From assembly GCF_010731755.1 (NCBI RefSeq), contig NZ_AP022589.1:2604001-2668000 (forward strand): a stretch of DNA of 64,000 bases, read 5' to 3'. Under the pieces are notes generated by a model. That model had not been told where the DNA came from. It searched no databases and saw only the letters and a program-made list of their open reading frames with translations. The DNA is from Mycolicibacter minnesotensis. GTDB lineage: Bacteria > Actinomycetota > Actinomycetes > Mycobacteriales > Mycobacteriaceae. Made by a program: the position numbers and the translations under genes. Numbering within the stretch: position 1 is the first letter of the stretch; the number at the start of each line of letters is the position of its first letter. Shown here in pieces: positions 59,785 to 64,000 of the stretch.

Positions 59785-60702
59785 ATGGTGAACGTCCAGA
59801 CAGCGTTGCTTCACGAATTGGAGCCGATTGTCGAGCAGAACCTCAATCGCCATCTCAAGGCCGCCAAACCGTGGCTGCCACACGACTACGTGCCGTGGAG
59901 CAGGGGGCGTGACTTCGCTTTCCTCGGCGGCGAGGACTGGGTTCCCGAAGACTCTCCGCTAGACCCGGTCGCCAAGTCCGCCCTGCTGGTCAACCTATTG
60001 ACCGAGGACAACCTGCCGTCGTATCACCGCGAGATCGCCACCACCTTCAGTCGGGACGGCGCGTGGGGCACCTGGGTGGGCCAGTGGACCGCCGAGGAGG
60101 GCCGCCACAGCATCGCGCTACGTGACTACCTCATCGTCACGCGCGGCATCGACCCGGTGAACCTGGAGAACATGCGGATGCAGCACACCGTCGCCGGCTA
60201 TGACGCCGGCGGCAAGTCCGCCCTGCAGGTGCTGGCCTACGTGTCTTTCCAGGAGCTGGCCACCCGGGTGTCGCACCGCAACACCGGTAAGGCGTCCGGA
60301 TGCCCGATCGCCGACCAGCTGCTGGCCCGCGTCGCTCTCGACGAGAACCTGCACATGGTGTTCTACCGCAACCTGATGCAGGCAGCCCTGGACATCGCGC
60401 CGGACGAGGCCATGTGTGCGATCCGTGACGAGGTGCTCGGCTTCGCGATGCCCGGCATGCACATGCCCGGTTTCAAGGAGAACGCCCTGCTGATCGCCAA
60501 GGCCGGCATCTACGACCTGCGCATCCACCACGACGAGGTCGTGCAACCGGTGCTGCGGTTCTGGAAGATCAGCGAACGCACCGACTTCGGTGCGGCGGGC
60601 GAGGAGGCCCGGGAGCAGACCATCGGCTTCATGAAGATGGTCGACGAGCGGGCCACCTACTACGAAGAGAAGGCCAAGGCGCGCGAGAGCGTCTCCGCCT
60701 GA
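59785..60702 (+). CDS. Acyl-ACP desaturase, DesA family
   Basis: A 305-residue soluble di-iron desaturase related to mycobacterial DesA1/DesA2: LLHELEPIVEQNLNRHLKAAKPWLPHDYVPWSRG at the N-terminus, then iron ligands EEGRH (Glu104, Glu105, His108) and DENLH (Glu187, His190). It is shorter than DesA1 (338) and longer than DesA2 (275) of M. tuberculosis. It should place a double bond in an ACP-bound acyl chain, possibly for mycolic acid or membrane lipid synthesis. The operator before it suggests regulation by a fatty-acid-sensing repressor. Confidence 0.88.
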   Translation: MVNVQTALLHELEPIVEQNLNRHLKAAKPWLPHDYVPWSRGRDFAFLGGEDWVPEDSPLDPVAKSALLVNLLTEDNLPSYHREIATTFSRDGAWGTWVGQWTAEEGRHSIALRDYLIVTRGIDPVNLENMRMQHTVAGYDAGGKSALQVLAYVSFQELATRVSHRNTGKASGCPIADQLLARVALDENLHMVFYRNLMQAALDIAPDEAMCAIRDEVLGFAMPGMHMPGFKENALLIAKAGIYDLRIHHDEVVQPVLRFWKISERTDFGAAGEEAREQTIGFMKMVDERATYYEEKAKARESVSA

Positions 60703-60712
60703 TCGGTGACCG

Positions 60713-61645
60713 CTAGCTCTGTTTGATCGAGGCGTGGTAGGTCGTGGCGGCCATGGACACCGCGTCGGTGCCCGGCGGGGGAGTCGGACGGCCGTACTCC
60801 GCCAGGAGTTCGGTCATGGTCCTGCTGGTTGAGACCCAGTCCAAGGAGTCGAGGTAGGCCGCGACGTCGTTGCGGGCGCCCCGATAGCCGAGTTCGGAGA
60901 ACTCCAGGTCGAAGCCGTGCTCCCGCCACTTCTCGGTGGCGCCGCGCATCATCTCGCGCGCCTGGTCGTGCTGGGCCTCCGAGATGTTCGGGATCGCCTC
61001 GGTGGCCAGTCGGCTGCCGTCGGCGCTCAGTGCGGTGATGTTGTCGAGCAGCCGGTCCTGCGCCTCCGGGGGGAGGTAGCCGAGCAGTCCTTCGGCGATC
61101 CACGCGGTGGGCTGGGTGTGGTCGAACCCCGCCTGGGTCAACGCCCCCGGCCAGTCGTCGCGCAGGTCCACGGCCACGCCACGGCGATCGGCGGTCGGCT
61201 GCGCCCCCAACTCGGCCAGTGTTGCGGCCTTGAACGCCAGCACCGCCGGCTGGTCGATCTCGAAGACCGTCATGCCGGTGGGCCAGCTCAGTCGGTACGC
61301 GCGCGCATCCAGGCCCGAGGCCAGGATCACGGCCTGGCGGATGCCAGCCGCCGTGGCTTCGGCGAAGAACGCGTCAAAAAAGCGGGTGCGGACGGCCATG
61401 GCGTCGGGCATCTGCCCGAGCTTCCAATGGGACTCGGGGTCGTCGAGGTCGGTGCTGGGCAGGTCGCCGGTGGCCCACTTGGTCAGGAAATCGACGCCGA
61501 CGGCCCGGACCAGTGGTTCGGCGAAGCGGTCATCGATCAGCGGATCGTCGGCTCGCGTGGCGATCGCCCGGGCGGCGGCGACCATCGTGGCCGTTGCTCC
61601 CACGCTGGTGGCCAGGTCCCAGGTGTCGTTATCGGTGCGTGCCAT
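60713..61645 (-). CDS. SAM-dependent methyltransferase (TIGR00027/PF04072 family)
   Basis: A 310-residue member of the large mycobacterial O-methyltransferase-like family: [62 protein letters not shown] (SAM-binding strand and loop), [12 protein letters not shown] and [20 protein letters not shown]. Substrates of these proteins are unknown. AAGGAG lies 5 bases before the ATG. Confidence 0.9.
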   Translation of the reverse strand: MARTDNDTWDLATSVGATATMVAAARAIATRADDPLIDDRFAEPLVRAVGVDFLTKWATGDLPSTDLDDPESHWKLGQMPDAMAVRTRFFDAFFAEATAAGIRQAVILASGLDARAYRLSWPTGMTVFEIDQPAVLAFKAATLAELGAQPTADRRGVAVDLRDDWPGALTQAGFDHTQPTAWIAEGLLGYLPPEAQDRLLDNITALSADGSRLATEAIPNISEAQHDQAREMMRGATEKWREHGFDLEFSELGYRGARNDVAAYLDSLDWVSTSRTMTELLAEYGRPTPPPGTDAVSMAATTYHASIKQS

Positions 61646-61680
61646 GGGAGCTCCTTAGGAGGGTGGACAGGGCGATTTGC

Positions 61681-61716
61681 TTAGTCTACCAATTAATTAG
61701 TTTGGGTAATAAAGTC
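61681..61716 (-). promoter_or_regulatory. AT-rich promoter region of the methyltransferase gene
   Basis: The stretch around CCAATTAATTAGTTTGG is the AT-rich part of the gap before the minus-strand methyltransferase gene. On the minus strand TAGACT (61688-61683) fits a -10 element about 38 bases before the ATG. A weak CCAA-N9-TTGG dyad is present. Confidence 0.35.
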
Positions 61717-61747
61717 TGATAGGTGGGCGGCCTCGGAACCGCCACAA

Positions 61748-62977
61748 CTAGCGCAGCGTCAGATAGATCAGCGCCGCATTGAGCGACCCGATCACCACGG
61801 TGACGGCCCAGCCCAGCGCCGAGGTGAGAGTCTTGTTGGCATCGGCGCCCATCAGCGTGCGGTTGCTGGTCAGCCGGATCAGCGGGACCAGGGCAAACGG
61901 AATGCCGAAAGACAACACCACCTGCGAGATCACCAGTGCCCGCGTCGGCTCCACCCCCAGAGCCAGGATGGCCAGCGCCGGGCCCAACGTGATCAACCGG
62001 CGCCAAAGCAGCGGAACCGACACCTGCAATAGGCCCTGCATGATCATCGCGCCGGCGTAGGCGCCCACCGAGGTCGAAGCCAACCCGGACGCCAAGAGCC
62101 CGATGGCGAACAGCAACGCGACCGTGGGGCCCAGGGTGTGGCCGACCGCGGCGTGCGCGCCTTCGATGGAATCGGCGTGGTCCGCGCCGCGCAGACTATT
62201 GGCCGCCACCACCAGCATGGCCAGGTTCAACGTTCCGGCAGCCAGCATCGCCAGGCCGACGTCCCAGCGGGTCACCCGCAGCAGCCGCCGTCGCGCCGGA
62301 CCGGGTTCGGGCTGACCATGCCGGTCCCGGGCCAGCCCGGAGTGCAGGTACACCGCATGCGGCATGACGGTCGCGCCGAGGATCGCGGTGGCCAGCAGCA
62401 CACTTTCGGCGCCGTCGAAGCGAGGCAGCAGGCCGGCGACGACGTCGGTCGGCGCCGGTGGCGCGACCACCAGGCTGGCCAGGAAGCCGACGGCGATGAT
62501 GATCAGCAGTCCGCTGGTCACCTGCTCGAACATCCGCGGTCCGCGCCGGTCGCCCACCGCCAACAGGGCCATCGACACCACCCCGGTGATCAGGCCGCCG
62601 AGCAGCAGCGGCAGCCCGAAGATCAGGTTCAGTGCGATCGCTCCGCCCACCACCTCGGCGAGATCGGTTGCCATGGCCACCAATTCGGCCTGTAGCCAAT
62701 AGACGATCCGGACCGGTCTGCGGCTGTGGGCGCCGATCACCTCCGGCAGTGAGCGCCCGGTCACCAAACCGAGCTTGGCCGACAGGTACTGCACCAACCC
62801 GGCCATGACGTTGGCCGTGACGATCACCCAGACCAGCAGGAAACCGTACTTCGCCCCCGCGCTGACGTTGGCGGCGACGTTGCCCGGGTCGACGTAGGCG
62901 ATGGCGGCGACGAAGGCCGGGCCGAGCAACGCCCAGCCCGGCTTCAGTCCCGCCGCGGTGTCCTGGGCCACCGGCAC
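61748..62977 (-). CDS. mntH: Nramp family divalent metal transporter MntH
   Basis: A 409-residue proton-coupled Mn/Fe transporter with 11 membrane helices. AYVDPGNVAANV carries the metal-binding Asp and Asn of helix 1, and ILGATVMPHAVYLHS carries the Met-Pro-His of helix 6. The length and sequence fit MntH (Rv0924c). It starts at GTG. The short gap to the next gene upstream has no recognisable riboswitch. Confidence 0.93.
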   Translation of the reverse strand: MPVAQDTAAGLKPGWALLGPAFVAAIAYVDPGNVAANVSAGAKYGFLLVWVIVTANVMAGLVQYLSAKLGLVTGRSLPEVIGAHSRRPVRIVYWLQAELVAMATDLAEVVGGAIALNLIFGLPLLLGGLITGVVSMALLAVGDRRGPRMFEQVTSGLLIIIAVGFLASLVVAPPAPTDVVAGLLPRFDGAESVLLATAILGATVMPHAVYLHSGLARDRHGQPEPGPARRRLLRVTRWDVGLAMLAAGTLNLAMLVVAANSLRGADHADSIEGAHAAVGHTLGPTVALLFAIGLLASGLASTSVGAYAGAMIMQGLLQVSVPLLWRRLITLGPALAILALGVEPTRALVISQVVLSFGIPFALVPLIRLTSNRTLMGADANKTLTSALGWAVTVVIGSLNAALIYLTLR

Positions 62978-63058
62978 CCTTTCGATCCGGATTGACGAAT
63001 AGGAAAGTCAGGGTAGCCGGAATCTCACCGTCTGGCCGGGCTCGCGTCGTCGCTGTGG

Positions 63059-64000
63059 TCAGCCGGCGTCGTACAGGCCACGCCCGGTGACCAGCGGCAG
63101 GTCCAGAGTGGTCCGGATCCCGGCCCCGGCCGCAACCACCGCCGGAATCGCGTTGACCACCCGCATCGCCGTGGCCACCAGGCCGGCGTGGTTGTGGTCG
63201 CCATTGGGGCTGGACAGGCACAGGTCCAGCGCATACGACGGCTCGCCGGTGACCTCGACGCGGTAGGACCCACCCGGCTGGGCCGGCTGCGGCCACTCCG
63301 GACACAGGTCTTCGCGCAGCCGGGTCACGTGCTCAAGAACCACCGCGGCCTTTCCGTCGACCATGCCGCGCACCTCGAAGCGCAATGCGGCGGCCGTGCC
63401 CTCGGCGATGGCACCGGAAGAGATCGAGAAGTCCTCGGGTGCGGGCACCCGAATATGGGACTGCTCGACGGAGTCCAATTCCAGCCCCAGGCCCGCGGCG
63501 AGTTGGCGCACCACCGAACCCCACGCCAGGCTCAGTACGCCCGGCTGCAGCAGCATCGGGGTCTCGTCCATCGGCCTGCCGAAGCCCATCACGTCGAACA
63601 TGACGGCCGCGCTGTCGTAGGTGGCGTAGTCGACGATCTCCATGCAGCGGATCTGCTGGATGCTCTGGCAGGTTCCGGCCAAGGCCAGCGGCAGCAGGTC
63701 GTTGGCGAAACCCGGGTCGATGCCGTTGATGAACAAGCTGGCGTTGCCGGCCTTGGCGGCGTCCTCGATCGGGGTCAGCATCTCCGCGGGGATGACGTTC
63801 CACGGGTATTGCAGGAACACCGCGCTGCTGCCGACCACGTTGATACCGGCGCCCAGGATGCGCTTGAAGTCCTCCAGCGCCTCGACGAGCCGGTTGTCGG
63901 CCAGCGCGGTGTAGACCACGCAGTCGGGCTTGGTGTCGAGCACCTGCTGCAGATCGGTGGTCGCGGTCACGCCGGTGGGAGTGGCCGGGGCGTCCAACCC
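63059..64000 (-). CDS. NAD(P)H-dependent amine dehydrogenase family protein (partial)
   Basis: The visible 313 residues of a dihydrodipicolinate-reductase-like/diaminopentanoate-dehydrogenase-type protein: VLDTKPDCVVYTALADNRL, GINVVGSSAVFLQYPW, FINGIDPGFANDLLPLALAG, and a C-terminal GDHNHAGLVATAMRVVNAIPAVVAAGAGIRTTLDLP. The N-terminal Rossmann strand and start codon lie beyond the window end. Substrate unknown; mycobacteria have several paralogues. Confidence 0.85.
   Translation of the reverse strand, partial: GLDAPATPTGVTATTDLQQVLDTKPDCVVYTALADNRLVEALEDFKRILGAGINVVGSSAVFLQYPWNVIPAEMLTPIEDAAKAGNASLFINGIDPGFANDLLPLALAGTCQSIQQIRCMEIVDYATYDSAAVMFDVMGFGRPMDETPMLLQPGVLSLAWGSVVRQLAAGLGLELDSVEQSHIRVPAPEDFSISSGAIAEGTAAALRFEVRGMVDGKAAVVLEHVTRLREDLCPEWPQPAQPGGSYRVEVTGEPSYALDLCLSSPNGDHNHAGLVATAMRVVNAIPAVVAAGAGIRTTLDLPLVTGRGLYDAG

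Noticed and set aside
1..64000. CRISPR arrays, insertion sequences, prophage or integrated plasmid
   Set aside because: No spaced direct repeats, transposase, integrase or phage structural genes were seen; base composition and gene content are uniformly mycobacterial.

Overview
This is a high-GC actinobacterial chromosome segment, almost certainly from a Mycobacterium/Mycolicibacterium species. It encodes close relatives of mycobacterium-restricted proteins: SigK and its anti-sigma factor RskA with the Rv0447c-Rv0449c gene set, an Rv0910-type SRPBCC toxin, a ChoD-like oxidase, CtpI, the hibernation GTPase Mrf, PE-PPE hydrolase, DesA and DesA3 desaturases, and F420-type oxidoreductases. No phage, transposon or CRISPR array was seen. 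One tRNA, tRNA-Arg(CCT), is present.

Layout. 1-10.4 kb: SRPBCC toxin, ABC-F ATPase with a 13-codon leader ORF, LLM oxidoreductase, two exported DUF1254/DUF1214-type proteins, a TetR/EXPERA-membrane-protein pair and a secreted phosphoesterase. 10.4-13.6 kb: tRNA, a decayed quinone-oxidoreductase fragment, an SDR, a small membrane protein and a ChoD-like flavoenzyme. 13.6-20.3 kb: MarR, photolyase, SOUL haem protein, TspO, and SDR/SRPBCC genes. 20.4-32.2 kb: a tightly packed six-gene operon (halogenase-family flavoprotein, type I PKS, two-gene ABC exporter, cation/proton antiporter, secreted PE-PPE hydrolase). 32.2-37.9 kb: the SigK locus (DUF1295, FAD oxidoreductase, DUF1365, UfaA1, SigK, RskA). 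37.9-42.5 kb: SDR, FadD5-like ligase, enoyl-CoA hydratase and a double-domain TetR. 42.5-50 kb: a Zur-type zinc-starvation locus (zinc-free L31, Mrf, L28, L33, S14, S18) followed by ArsR and CtpI. 50-56 kb: GAF/ANTAR proteins, DesA3-like desaturase, small stress-type proteins and a CrcB-DUF190-CrcB fluoride-channel operon. 56-64 kb: acyl-CoA dehydrogenase, SDRs, DesA-family desaturase, methyltransferase, MntH, and an amine-dehydrogenase-family gene cut by the window end.

The main result is regulatory. Three start regions (before 18206, 20394 and 33257) share an identically spaced bipartite promoter: CCCGACC, 12 bases, GCTCCGAAT, 7 bases, ATG. One of them drives the SigK-linked operon directly, with the ATG being the protein start (a leaderless mRNA). 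I infer that this is the SigK promoter and that SigK therefore also controls the SDR/SRPBCC pair and the PKS operon. At the other two promoters the equally placed ATG opens a 23-codon ORF ending 3-5 bases before the GTG start of the main gene, so both look like leaderless upstream ORFs coupled to the main gene. Together with the nearby photolyase, TspO and SOUL genes and the cyclopropane-synthase-like UfaA1 set, the 13.6-37.9 kb stretch resembles a membrane/photo-oxidative stress island that includes an uncharacterised polyketide-lipid pathway. The promoter architecture is read directly from the sequence; the sigma-factor assignment and the biological role are inference.
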